This document shows, one piece after another, positions 25,941 through 36,761 of a stretch of DNA of 64,000 nucleotides. How positions within the stretch are numbered: position 1 is the first letter of the stretch; each line of letters starts with the position of its first letter. The stretch comes from Eopsaltria australis (taxonomy: Eukaryota > Chordata > Aves > Passeriformes > Petroicidae). The notes under the pieces were generated by a model, which was not told where the DNA came from, made no database searches, and saw only the letters and a list, made by a program, of their open reading frames with translations. The stretch lies in contig JAVTVJ010000001.1 in NCBI GenBank assembly GCA_034509425.1, forward strand, positions 13,535,501 to 13,599,500. Direction: 5' to 3'. Position numbers and translations under genes: made by a program.

Positions 25941-27734
25941 CGTCTTCAGACATGCACTATCCCCCCTTGCCCTCCTGTGTCTTTGATCTCTGAATAAGAA
26001 GTGTTGAACTGTTTTATTTTCAGTTCTCATGTAAGTATGGCTGTGCTTGAATTGTACTTTCCAAACTGGAAATACACATTGAAATCAAGGTGCACTCTTA
26101 AGTTTGAATACCCCAGGTAGATTCATATTGCTCATGTGATAAAAAGTTTTATGATTAGCAATGCTACTAACCAAAGAGATTAAATCCATAAACTGATATT
26201 TAAGCCTTCTTGTGCTTAATCCCCAGAAGGGGGGTAGTTGTATATGTTGACACAAATAAACAAATAGAAAATCTTCCTAGACTACTAGAATAACAGTTGG
26301 ATTGCATACTACTAGAAAGATAGTTTTGTGTTCAAAATTTTTCTAACACTTCTCTTGGATTGATGTTCATGCTGTATTCATCCAGTCATGCAATTCATGT
26401 AAACAGCCTTGAGGGAAGAAAAAAAATTACCTAAGACACTCTGGTTCAAATATTTCAGTGCAGCAGCTTCCCATCCAATTATATTTTCATGCCTTGGGTC
26501 AAGCTCTATATCAGATCAAGTTTTTTGTGCTGTTCTGTACACCACCAGCATTGTAATGAACTCCCCTATCTTTGAATTTATGCCATGATATTTCATTTTA
26601 AAAGAAATTCCAAATAATTTTTCATGGGGCACTGTTACAATAATTCTGTACTCTGGTTTAAACTTGTGGTTTGTATGAACAGCATTGTCAGCCTACATGT
26701 TCCCTTGCTACATGGCTACTCTGCTAATTGCCTAATTGCTATAGCAAAATAAATTTTAAAAAGTGAAATCTTGCATGCCATATATTAATATTTTATGTTT
26801 TATATTCTTCTTGGCTACCTTACTATTGAAAAGACACCATCCTAGCATGTAGTGACACTGATTCTTGTTGCGACCTTTGTCTGGCTTTGCTTGAAATATC
26901 ATCTAAAGTTTCCATGTATTCACTGCAGAGCAGAATTCTGCTGGGCCTTTCAAATAACTATATTTCACTCAGTGATGCCATTGAGATGTGAAATGCATAC
27001 ACTTCTTTAAACTATAAAACAACCTATAAGATTAATTTTCAAGGAAGAAAAATAACTTTTATATCACCACAAACTTGCTTGCTTCTCATTGTGTTTGAGG
27101 TTTATTTTTCCAGAGTTACAGAACAGCAGGGTCCAAGACCACAATCACCCTCTCTGTGTTCCTGTTTCAAGGAACTAATGTGGTTCAGGTATTACCCCAG
27201 CATTTCCAGAAGGAGCATTTGTCCACTTCTCTTTCTAAATTCAATGTTGATCTAAATTATGGCTATGAGCATCTTCAGAAAAATAACCAAAACCAGAAAC
27301 AAAATTTTGAGGGAGTCAGTGCCCCCCTTTCACCCTGCCCCATTTTTAAAGATATCCACTACTCCCACATCAGAGTAGTTTGATGCCTCAGAAAAGTGGG
27401 TGGGATGGGAAACCAAACACGTGCTCTTCTAGTGCAGAACCAGCTGGCTCAGTCCCCAGACTGAGTTTTTCAGGAGTGAACAGTAACACTTCTCCACAGG
27501 GAAGCAGTGGAGAACTTTTCTTTTTCCTGTCTGTCCTCCACCTGCGTATGCACTCTCTAAACTTTTGGCAAGTCTGTAGCTACAATATAAAGAACTAAAG
27601 ATAGTAATGTTTTCATTAGCTTCATCCTGCCTTGTATAACGTGACCCAAACTGCCAATACTTCAGGGAACTAGAGCATACACTGATTCAGAACAAGAAGA
27701 GAGACTTTATGAAGGTGGATGCTTACCTTATCAC
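25941..27734. other. Unique noncoding DNA
   Basis: AT-rich DNA with no recognisable repeat or gene. Open frames are shorter than 80 codons and give no familiar peptide. Confidence 0.5.
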
Positions 27735-27867
27735 ACAGAATAGTTAGGGTTGGAAGGGACCCCTGGAGATCATCTAGTCCAACGTCCCTGCCAAGGCAGA
27801 GTCATCTAGAGCTGCTGAAATAGAAACACATCCAGATGGACTTTGAATGTCTGGACTCTCTCCAGTA
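27735..27867 (-). mobile_element. CR1 3' fragment, interrupted by a second CR1
   Basis: The + strand shows the reverse complement of a CR1 terminus (ACAGAATAGTTAGGGTTGG, then AAGGGACCCCTGGAGATCAT) and the following 3' UTR blocks up to 'aacacatccagatggactttgaatgtct'. The match then stops abruptly at about 27867 and a new CR1 terminus starts. The missing continuation suggests that a later CR1 landed here or that a deletion joined two copies. Confidence 0.85.
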
Positions 27868-28596
27868 TCATAGAATGGTTTGGCTTAGAAGGCACCTTAA
27901 AAACCACCTAGTTCCCAACTCCCTGCCATGGCCAGTGACATCTTCCCCTATACAATGGCTCAAAGCTCCATCCAGCCTGGCATTGAACACTGCCTGGGAT
28001 GAGGCAACAACTACACCTTTGGGCAACCTATTCCAGTACTTCACCACTTTCACAGTAAAGAATTTCTTACTAATAGCTAATCTAAATCTATTCTCTTCCA
28101 GTTTAAAGCCATTGTCCTGTCATACATGCCCTTGTAGAATAAGTCTTTATCCATCTTGTGGGTCCCCCTTCACATAGCAGAAGGACACAAGGTCACCCAA
28201 AGCCTTCTCTTTCCTGGACTGAACAATCCAAATTCTCCCAGTCTTTCCTCAGAGGAGAAGGGCTTCATCCCTCTAATCATCTTGGTGGCCTCCTCTGGAC
28301 TAGTCTCAACAGGTAAAAGCCCTCTCTGTGCTGGGGACTCCAGAGCTGGATGCAGTATTCCAGGTGGGGTCACACCAGAGCAGAATAGACAAGCAGAATC
28401 CTCTCCCTCATACTGCTGGCCATGCTGCTTTTGCTACAGCCCAAAATGTGTTTTCTTCCTGGGCAGTGAGTGCAAATTGCTGGGTAATGTTCAGCTTCTC
28501 ATCCATCAGCACCCCCAAGTCCTCCTCAGCAGGGCTGCTCTCCACCTGTTCATCCCCAGCCTGTGTTGATACTGTGGGTTGCCCTGACCCAGGTGC
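27868..28596 (-). mobile_element. CR1 LINE, 3' part (left piece of a split copy)
   Basis: It starts with the reverse complement of the terminus (ATCATAGAATGGTTTGG) and continues without a break for about 730 bp: 3' UTR ('ctccctgccatggccagtgac', 'gcctggcattgaacac'), then the 3' end of the reverse-transcriptase frame ('ctttcctcagaggagaagggc', 'gcagtattccaggtgggg', 'catcagcacccccaagtcctcc'). The copy is cut at 28596 by a solo LTR and resumes at 29022. Open frames here (28156-28672 and others) are CR1 shadows. Confidence 0.93.
28591..28596. repeat. Target-site duplication, left (AGGTGC)
   Basis: Last six CR1 bases before the LTR. They are repeated exactly at 29022-29027, where the CR1 sequence resumes. 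Confidence 0.88.
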
Positions 28597-29021
28597 TGTC
28601 GCAGTAGAGACGGACACACGACACGCGAGTAGTCCAAGGACAAAGAAGAAGTGCTTTATTAGTCTATGCTAACATCTTTATACCCTTTTTCCCCAGCTAC
28701 TGTAACATGCTACTATCAGCTGCATGGAAAACAACACTAAAGCTATCTTCATAACAAGAACTTTCCCAGCACATTAACAAGCCATACAAGCAGTCAACTA
28801 CACATTATAAATCCTCCACCACATTCTTGATGCTCTTCTGCAAGGCCATCTCTGGGTGCAAAACATCCTCCCTGGTTATCTTCTTGGCTGTCCCCCACTG
28901 TGGCTGCAGGTATTCATACCATTGCTTTCTCACAGGGCTTTCTCACGGGTAAATTCTGATCGCTTTCAAGTCCATGTCCGAGAGGCTTTCAGGCCTGCTG
29001 TTAGCCTCATCCATCCCCACA
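28597..29021 (-). mobile_element. Solo LTR (class II-like) inserted in CR1
   Basis: A 425 bp element begins TGTCGCAG and ends CATCCCCACA on the + strand and is flanked by exact AGGTGC duplications that belong to the interrupted CR1. Transcription orientation is minus: a TATAAA box (TTTATA at 28677-28682) lies just upstream of AATAAAG (TTTATT at 28655-28660), implying a very short R, followed by a short U5 with several CpGs. The 6 bp duplication fits class II retroviruses. No internal viral sequence remains. The 156-codon + strand frame 28856-29326 crosses the LTR/CR1 border and is an artefact. Confidence 0.92.
28655..28682 (-). promoter_or_regulatory. LTR TATA box and poly(A) signal
   Basis: On the minus strand TATAAA (28682-28677) is followed about 16 bases later by AATAAA (28660-28655). 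This compact TATA/poly(A) pair is the core promoter and 3'-end signal of the solo LTR. Whether it is still active cannot be judged from sequence. Confidence 0.65.
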
Positions 29022-29130
29022 AGGTGCAGCATCTTGCACTGGGTCGTCTTAGAAGACATGACATTCCCATGGACCCACTTCTTATCCATGGTCCCTCTGA
29101 ATGGCATCTGGTCCTTCAGGAGTGCCTATG
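29022..29130 (-). mobile_element. CR1 LINE, right piece of the split copy
   Basis: It resumes with the duplicated AGGTGC followed by 'agcatcttgcactgggtc', then 'cccatggacccacttc' and 'ggtccctctgaatggcatctgg'. These are the next CR1 blocks (equivalent to 'aggtgcaggaccttgcactt' and 'aggtccctctggatggcatcc'). The match fades by about 29130, beyond which I cannot separate CR1 from unique DNA. Confidence 0.8.
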
Positions 29131-31633
29131 TCCCTCATGTACTGCAGAGCAACGGGACACAACACTACAGGATCCCCATGGGTGTTTTTGCAGTACTAGG
29201 CCAACGTATGCAGAATGCAGCACCTCTTCTGCCATGATTTCTGACTTATGTAAATGCTGTTTTTACAATCCTCCAGTTTACATCATGGTCTTACTCCTTT
29301 ACACAGTCATTCAGCATTTGGGCTGAGCAAGTGTAACAAGTTCTAATAGACACTGGACACCTCACAGTACCTGTCACTGACGTTTTTTAAAAATAGATAA
29401 ACCTCTGTCCTTGCATCAAGCAGAACATGGAGAACTTTCTATTATGGTTTTCTCTAGCAATACAGCAAGGGTTTTGCTGCTCTTAAGCACAATGACATTT
29501 TACACAAAGCTGGGCTGTGCACAAGAGCACTGGGCAGAAGATCCACAAAAAACACAGTTAAAAGAATAGCTGACAGAACAAAAAGAATCAGGTACTCGGT
29601 AATAGCTAGTTGAAATGCTGCTTCATTTTACAATTCTCTAATGAGGTGTACTATAACACAGTGACTGAAATAACTTTAGGTAATGGGACTACCTCTATTA
29701 ATCTACTTATAAGGAAGCTGTTCATTAATTAGGGTGGACAGAGCAATCACAGGGTTGCTGAACAAAAGCAATACCAATTCACGCTGTTGACAAGTATCTA
29801 ATTAGAAATTAATGGCAGAAAACTGTCCAAATATATAAGCCCCATCGATCAGAGAAGCACATAGCACAGGTGTACATAATGAGAGACTCTAACACATCCA
29901 TCTTCAAAATAGATTCAGGAATCTGTTTGAAAAGCATTAACCCTTCATTACAGAACTAGCTAAAAGCAAGAGCCTGGTTAAAACCATCCCATTACTTCAA
30001 TGGTGAGTCCTTTGTAAACCTCCAAATTTTTGCTCACTTGAAGATTGCCCCAAGTCCACCAAATAATAAAAAAACTCCAAACCACAACCTGGCAATGAAA
30101 CCTAAACCAAACTAAAACCCAGAACCCACCGAAATCCATCAGTGCACAATACTCCTAGCTTACCAAGCACTCTGAACAAAGATGGTCAGGAAAGGGGATT
30201 TTTGGAACTCCTCAGTGTTTCTCTGTACAATAAGGAGAATATAGTCTAACCCAACTTATTTAGGAGACGCCTTTACACCTTGGGACAGCATGCTAAGAAA
30301 AACTGTTTATGGAAGACTAACCTAAGTAGTTGAACATGTGCTTAAAGGTATTTGGATTTTTGTTTAAACTTTGAGAAAGTTGAATATCTAACAGCCGTAT
30401 TTTCTGTCATCCATCTCAAGCAGAGCACAACAAACACTTCACAAACAGTTTATTCATGTGGAAATGCTGATATGCTTTAAACATTGAAAGACCAAGAGCT
30501 TGATAAGCAAGCATATTGCAGTGCATATCTTACCTCCTCAACAATTTTTTTATTTTTTAATAATAAGCCACATTTATTAATCCCATATCTCCTAATACAT
30601 CACGTGGAACTAAGTAATTAGTGCAACATCTTTCATAAGCTGTGTTAATAAACCCTAGCATCTATGTGCATGCTTTAGGAGAAATTCAATAAGCAAAAGG
30701 ACTAAAAATTCCAAATAACATTTGAGAAAATAATATCTGAGGCAATTTGTCTTCCCTGACAAAAAATCCTTAAGCCTTTTATTTGTGATGTCCTAAATAA
30801 GGAAGGAGACCTAACTTGGCCTCTTTGCTGTGTCTGGGGAGTGTGACTGGGCCAGACTGCTCACCTCTGGGGACCATAAAGGTGTGTTTACGCCCTTGGG
30901 GTGTGTTTGCCCTCTCAAACAGGGCAGGGATCTCTGCCCTTCAAAAACCCTGGACACTAACAAAGCCAAGGTCCATCAGGAGAACAGTAGATACTGACAG
31001 TGTTCATGACTTCAAGACAGCTTGAGGCACATCACACTTGCTCATACTCAAGGTATACTTTCCCACACACTTGATCATACTCAAGGTACACTTGCGAGGC
31101 GTGGGACTTTGGCACTCTCCTGGATCCCTCTCCTGGCTTTGTTCCTGTGACACATTAGGATTCACAGCAAATGCCATGGTATAAGGCATGTGTGGTGAGG
31201 CACCTGAAGAGAGTTTTGTAGAACCTTTGGACTAGGCAGTGTTTTCTGGCTGTTTTCTTCATGCAGGTGTTTGAGCCCCAGAGGTTTTCAGTTTGTGCTC
31301 TAGTTTTTTAGGATGAACAAGAAAGGGTTTGGTTCTTCTTTTTTAAACTGAAGTTTTCTTTTTAGTAGATGTTTTTGATCTGATCTTCAGCTGTCCAGAA
31401 TTTGTTTCTACTAGAACAACAGACTGTTCTCACAGACAGAAGCAGCCTCTGCTATAAGGGAAGGGCAAGACCCAGGCCAGATTCTGAAGGTGGCAGGCAG
31501 GTAGCCCACACCCATGTGGAGGCACAGACAGACTCCAGCTGCATCCCACAGAGCACACAGCTGCAGTAGCACTCACTTGGTTATTTCTGAACCCTTGGCT
31601 GAGGGGCTGGCTTTTCATCTATATGAAGGACAC
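29131..31633. other. Noncoding DNA with an unclassified GC-richer tract
   Basis: No gene was recognised. About 29590-29830 is TAAT-rich and could contain homeodomain-type sites. About 30800-31200 is GC-richer than its surroundings and contains an imperfect tandem pair at 31035-31095 (units sharing CACTTG, then TCATACTCAAGGTA, 33 bp apart). It may be part of an unrecognised repeat. Confidence 0.4.
31035..31095. repeat. Imperfect tandem duplication, 33 bp period
   Basis: Two copies, CACTTG-C/A-TCATACTCAAGGTA-T/C-ACTT, start at 31035 and 31068 and differ at two positions over about 26 bases. The function is unknown. Confidence 0.8.
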
Positions 31634-31893
31634 TGTTGACAAGTTGGTATTTTTTTTCAGCTGAAATAGAAGAAATTTTCTTCTATGTACCTGGTACAGT
31701 GCTATGCTATGTATTTAGTATGAGAATAATGTTGATAACAGCCTGATTTAGTTGTTGCTACGTAGTGCTTCCTCTGAATTAAGGTATTTTCTGTTGCCCA
31801 TCCTCTGCCACAACACCAGGAGGGACCACAGTCAGAACAGGTGACCTGAATTGGCCAAAGGGATATTCCATACCATGGAATGTTATTCTCAAT

Positions 31894-31900
31894 TTATAAA
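31894..31900 (+). promoter_or_regulatory. ERVL-like LTR TATA box
   Basis: TTATAAA sits downstream of the conserved 'gatattccataccatgg' block and directly before the transcribed R region, as in related bird LTRs. The R region is now interrupted, so normal LTR function is unlikely. Confidence 0.6.
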
Positions 31901-32002
31901 CTAGGGGAAATTGACTGGGAACCAGAGAGCTGCTCAGGGACAGGTTGGGCATTGGTCAGTGGGTGGTGAGAAATCATGAGAAATTCCTCTTGGCTTTTAT
32001 TC

Positions 32003-32008
32003 CTCTCC
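32003..32008. repeat. Target-site duplication, left (CTCTCC)
   Basis: It precedes the TG of the inner LTR. The right copy at 32691-32696 is CTCTTC, so one of six bases differs, which is consistent with a mutation after insertion. Confidence 0.6.
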
Positions 32009-32690
32009 TGTAGAGATTGAGGGTCGGTTGCAGATGGCTGGGACAGACAAGAGATCTCTGAAGTCAGGTTGTAGAGCATGAGGTTTATTGTAAAAGAATG
32101 CTAATGTAAGAGACCTGTTGAGAGCTGCCAGACGCAGCCTGGAGCAGGTCAGAGGCAAGAGCAGAGCTAAGAGCGGGGATTTGAGAGAGTTGAGAGCAAA
32201 GGTCTAAGAGAGCAGTTAAGAGAGAGGATTTAAGGAAGTTAAAAGAAGAGAGCTAAGAGAGGTTGAAGAAGAAGAGAGCGAGCTTGTCGCTTACAATACA
32301 ATAAATCCTCTTCTGTGCTGAATATTCTAATTTTCATTAACCAATCTAGAACAAACTACAAATCTTATAACATTTGCATACAGCCTATGAGAACTATTGC
32401 ATTACCATACAGTGTTATATTTTGAACTCTAAAAGCTGCTTTTTGGACTCTCTGCCAAGTTGGTAGGGTCTGCTTTGACCCTTGGACCTGTCTGCAAGCA
32501 GAGGGTATTGTTTAATCAAACGGGGGATTACCTGCAGGCAGCCATGCCATTGTTTTCTAGTTGTTCAGTAACGGGGGTTTGGTATCTCAAAGCTTGTCTT
32601 ATTTCAATCTCGCTTATAGTTTCTACATTCTCAGCATCTTTTGCTAGGTAATCATATTTATAAGGCTTTCTTATTTCATCTTCCCCAACA
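32009..32690 (-). mobile_element. Solo LTR (class II-like) nested in the ERVL-like LTR
   Basis: A 682 bp element begins TGTAG and ends CAACA on the + strand and is bordered by CTCTCC/CTCTTC. It runs on the minus strand: U3 starts TGTTGGGGAAGATG with a 'cttataaatatgattacc' block that I associate with songbird ERVK LTRs, and AATAAACC (TTTATT at 32084-32089) leaves a U5 of about 75 bp. A purine-rich array lies just upstream of that signal in transcription order. The insertion splits the ERVL-like LTR of opposite orientation, whose remaining 3' part starts immediately at 32691. No viral coding sequence is left. Confidence 0.88.
32130..32285. repeat. Degenerate purine-rich array inside the inner LTR
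   Basis: Repeated GAGAG(N)TTAAGAG-like units (about 10-20 bp, imperfect) give a purine-rich + strand and a pyrimidine-rich LTR-sense strand. It lies in the leader/R side of the LTR. Similar internal arrays expand and contract in LTR families. Confidence 0.65.
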
Positions 32691-32833
32691 CTCTTCTTTT
32701 ACCACAGTTTTTTTGTTTGTTTGTATTATTAAACTTATCACAACCCACAAGAATTACCTTTAATTTCTGATTCTCCTCTTCAGCAGGGATAGGGGCAGTG
32801 AGCAAGATGGACAGCTGGGGTTAAACCATGACA
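32691..32833 (+). mobile_element. ERVL-like LTR, 3' part (R end and U5)
   Basis: It continues the LTR cut at 32008: a T/G-rich stretch, an ATTAAA poly(A) signal at 32728-32733, 'cttatcacaacccacaag', and the diagnostic end CAGCTGGGGTTAAACCATGACA. Together with the 5' part this gives about 515 bp of ERVL-like LTR once the inner LTR is removed. Confidence 0.9.
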
Positions 32834-34560
32834 GCTGGGTAACTTCTCCTAGCCTGGAGGCCAAACCACTCTGCAGTCATCTGAGTACCACTTACACTGT
32901 AACCCAAATGCAGATTTTACAGCTTTTTACCTTGTTTACAGAAGCATGTAGTAGGAAGACACCCAGCTTTCCAGCACTGTTGTTTACTGATGTCTTAAAT
33001 CAAGTAAGTTAGCCCACCCCCTGGCTGTGCTTTGCACATCTTTTGCAGGTTATAGAATGCAGTGGCCTCCTGTCCTGGCTGTATGATACCTGGTTACTAG
33101 AGAACCAATGCAAACTTGTCTCCTCCTCTCTGAAGCTGAGCAGAGAAAGAAGGAAAACCTGCATTTTCCTTACTACTGCAGCCCATACTGCTTCATGTTT
33201 GAAATTAAAGGTGGGGGAGGAGGCAGTGGGAAAATAGACCACTAACTGTGAATGTGGTCTCACCAATTTACTTTTTGTGTTAATGTGAACATTTCCCTCT
33301 GTTTAAGTGCTGTACTGCTTTACTTCATTACTTGCAGCTAACTGTGATGATGGAAGATAATGATTCTACACTGTAAATTAGATCCTATTATATGAGTTCT
33401 TTCAGATTGGCATCTTGACATTAAGACAATGTTACATTTTTAGAAGTAGACAGGAAATTTGCTCTTTTACTTTGGAAACTAAGCAAAATTTTGCTTTTTC
33501 AAAATGCATGCATTCATGAATGCCTAAACAAATCAATTTCCCCATGGACATGCATCGTTTATCAAATGTACTGGAAAATCTGATCCTGCCATTCCTGTCA
33601 CTCAACAGTCCCACTGAGGCCAGTAGGGTCATTCTCAGAGATACAAGACCAGGCCTTTGCATTTCCTAGCACACAAGCAAGCAAACAACAGTTTTGCAGA
33701 CTACACTGAATCCACTCTCCAGAAATATCCTGAGTTTCCAACAGTGACCTTTGGATAAGCCCTCACTGCTGATCTGTCCTGACAATTTGGCAATAACCTC
33801 CAATCTCAGCATTTCAGAATTGCAAGCAGAGATTGAAAAGATGATCTGTCATGAGAGTATGGTATATTTATCTGAGAGATGCAGCTCATCCTAAGAAAAG
33901 TCACATCTAGAAACAGCTAAAAAGGGGGTAGAGAAATAAGAAGAACAAAGGAGATGACATTGAAAGGCAATGGAGAGCAGAAGAAAGAGAACATGAGCTG
34001 CAGTCAGACACAAGAGGAGTGGTCCTGCCCTAATCATTTATTGCTGGGTACAAGCCATGGACAGGGGTGAAAGCAGGAAGGTGCATGGTTACATCCATTC
34101 CAGGGCATAAGTAGTCTGACACCAGACCAGCAGCTGCTACTATCAGGAGCAGTGGTAGCCAAGCAAACCTTCATGTGCATGTGTGTTCTGACATAATCCC
34201 TTCCACCTATTTATACTGGAATATCTGCAAAAATTCTGCTCATACTACAAATCAATATAATTTGGGATAATTGTTTTCTTTTCCATTAAATCTTCAATTG
34301 CTTCTGAAAATGCTAACAGGGAGCTGCATAGCTGACGGCTATTCAGGCAGCACATATTTCACTGAACTAACAATTCCAGGTGACCCAGCACTGTTCTTGA
34401 ACAAAGCCTGGTACGGTAAACATGGTCAGATTTATAAAACTTCCTTCAGAGGAAAACTAAGTCAATTCTCTATATGGGCAATGAAGATATAAGGGCTTTT
34501 GAAGAGTGCTCTAGAGTCCTTCAGCAAGTCTGCCTGTGGGGTTCATCTTCTGAAAGGCCC
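32834..34560. other. Noncoding DNA
   Basis: No gene or clear transposon was recognised. Short open frames only. Confidence 0.45.
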
Positions 34561-34564
34561 CAGA

Positions 34565-35205
34565 GGCCATGAAGGGCAAGCAGCTGAATATGAGCCAGCA
34601 GTGTTCTCTGGCAGCACAGAAGGTTATACAGCAATCTTGGGCTGCTGGTATCAGAAGCACAGTCAGCAGATCAAGAGAGGGGATGAACCCTTTCAGACAA
34701 GCATTTTTTATATTGCACTTGCAATACTGCGCGCAGATTTTGGGTCCCCCAATGAAGGAGTACTAGGTTGATCAGGAGTAGGGCACCTGCCCTCTGAGGA
34801 GAGGTTGAAGGACCAAGGCATGTTCAACATGAAGAGAAGACAGCTCCAGGGGCATCTAACAGGAGACCCTCAGTACCCTTGAGGTTACCCAGTAAAAAAA
34901 ACAACAAAAAAACAATTTAAAAAAGAAAAAACAGTACATTCTCACCACAGTGGTACACAGTGGGAAGATGCTGGGCATAAGAAGTGAGAGGCACAGACTG
35001 GATTCGAAGAGAGACTTCTGCACCCTGAAAACAGCTGTGCACTGGTTCTCATTGGCAAAGGAGGCAGTGCAGGATATGTCTTGAGGTTTTCAAGACCAGA
35101 AATCCCAGACAATCTGACCTGATCATTCTGCTTGGAGCAGAAAGCTGAACCAGAGATCTGCTGCAGTCCCTTCCAACCTCAACTATCCATCCTACAATCC
35201 ATTTT
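34565..35205 (+). mobile_element. Degraded CR1 LINE 3' part
   Basis: An ordered set of CR1-like blocks on the + strand: 'ttctctggcagcacagaagg' (Ala-Ala-Lys region), 'tcttgggctgctggtatcagaagcacagtcagcag', 'gattttgggtcccccaatg', 'cctctgaggagaggttgaagg', 'gaagagaagacagctccagggg', and the terminus 'cagtcccttccaacctcaactatcc'. It is interrupted at about 34893-34933 by an A-rich stretch. The + strand frame of 90 codons at 34499-34771 is the remnant of the CR1 coding region, not a host gene. Confidence 0.82.
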
Positions 35206-36743
35206 GTCTGCAGTCCCTGCTCTTAATGCAGTCTTTTTTCATGTGTGTCCATGAAACAAACTGACCTTGAAAGACAACAGTATATGCCACCCTCCCAACA
35301 ACTTCACCGCTATGTCACAGTCCCACTGCTTACTCAGGGGAGGTCTGCTCAAGCTGGTAGCTCATCTTCCTTTGGGGTGCACAAACAGGTCTCTAGCCTA
35401 ATAACTGGGGCAGTACCTCAAAGCTGAGAGCTGTCAATCCTGGAACAGAAGGGGCTCAGGTCCAGAACTCCTGCTTCCCAGAGGGGAGATGAACAGAAAA
35501 GCAACAATAACACTGACTGCTCTAGTGTTGGGTAGGAGATGAACTTGAAGTACCTGTTTCTCCAGCAAAACTGAGAGACTAAGTGGACTTTAGGTCTGCC
35601 TCAAACTGGCTAATAATGAGCAAGAATACCCAAGCCTGGATTATAAGCTTTCCTCAGCAGCTGAAGAGAAGGATCTGTTGGATTTGAGGGATCATCACTG
35701 CCAGATGACACCATGAAGAGGCAGACTGAAGAGCTTTCTTGGGTGCAGGAGACAAGATTTCACCTAAGATGGAGTTATGCCCCTCTGTAGGTAATCCATA
35801 GCTTTCAGTGATTTGGGGTGGAGAAGCTGTGAAAATTTAGTGCTTGTGGCACAGCAGAGCTCTCAGAAGAAAGAAAAATCTCATACTTATATTTAGCAAG
35901 TGAGCAATGAAGCAAAATGGCATAGCAAATGCTGACGGTAGTGGTGAGGCTGTGGGGGTGGGAAGGGGGCGTGAAAGCTGGCAAGAGCTTCAGAAGAGCA
36001 AGTTTTGGTATTTCAATTTAAGAGGTAAAGGCTAGATGCTCTGCAGCAGGTACTGAAACTCCAGTGCTGTAGAAATTTAAACATCATCTGAGCTTTCTCC
36101 CATCTCCCACCCCTCTGTCTTGTTTGAAAAATATTTACAGGGGGGTGAAAGGCAGCCTTCAGACGTGTGACCATAGCTGTGTGCTGATGGTTTCTATAAA
36201 TACGGGTTTGCTGAAGCACTAAACTATGTTCTGCTGCAGTATGGCATTATGGCTTCTGCTCAGCAAAAGCTGTTCCTATTCTCATTTCAGACCCCTGCTA
36301 GTGTTGGCATCTGGCTCTCAGTTACATGACTTTTTTGCCCTCCACCATCAGAGCAAAGAAAATCAAACACTCTCAAGTCAAGCTTTGGCTGTAAAGAACA
36401 GAGTTTGGCTTTGTAGCCCAGACCTACATAATTGACAACAAAACAAAAGTGATGTAAAAACTCTGATGATTCCAGACTTTATTTTGGGCATTGCAAATAA
36501 TTTTGAGCTTAGTCATCATTCATTTTGTGGTTTTGTCTGTGTCCACTCAGTTCTCTGGAACAGAGACAGAGCAGTGCAGACAATTTGCATTTTATTTCCC
36601 CTCCCCTCCTTTCACAGCTTACTCTCTTTATTCAATACTTCTGACACCTGCATGTATGTGGTAGACCCACTTGAAACCCAATTGTCCTGGGATACAAACA
36701 TAAGTTTATTTGCACAGCTCTTCAGTGGAGGCAGGAGGCTTGC

Positions 36744-36761
36744 AAAAAAAAAAAAAAAAAA
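36744..36761. repeat. Poly(A) tract, 18 nt
   Basis: An uninterrupted A run. It is not attached to a recognised retroposon. Confidence 0.8.

Larger units (their letters stand above)
31634..32008 (+). mobile_element. ERVL-like LTR, 5' part (U3 and R start)
   Basis: It matches the bird ERVL-type LTR that I recognise from many bird sequences. The blocks are 'ggtacagtgctatgctatg', 'agtatgagaataatgttgataac', 'gttgttgctacgtagtgctt', then 'ggccaaagggatattccataccatgg', a TATA box (TTATAAA at 31894-31900) and the start of R with 'gcattggtcagtgggtggtgag'. The copy stops at 32008, where a second LTR is inserted, and resumes at 32691. The left border is approximate (TG at 31634 or 31637). No clear target duplication was found. 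Confidence 0.85.

Noticed and set aside
28856..29326. 156-codon + strand open frame
   Set aside because: It spans the border of a solo LTR and a CR1 fragment and runs antisense to both.
31134..31633. Internal ERVL sequence or polypurine tract upstream of the ERVL-like LTR
   Set aside because: No purine tract lies directly before the LTR start and no viral coding motif was seen, so the element is best read as a solo LTR.
34499..34771. 90-codon + strand frame that looks protein-like
   Set aside because: It is the eroded end of the CR1 reverse-transcriptase frame, not a host gene.
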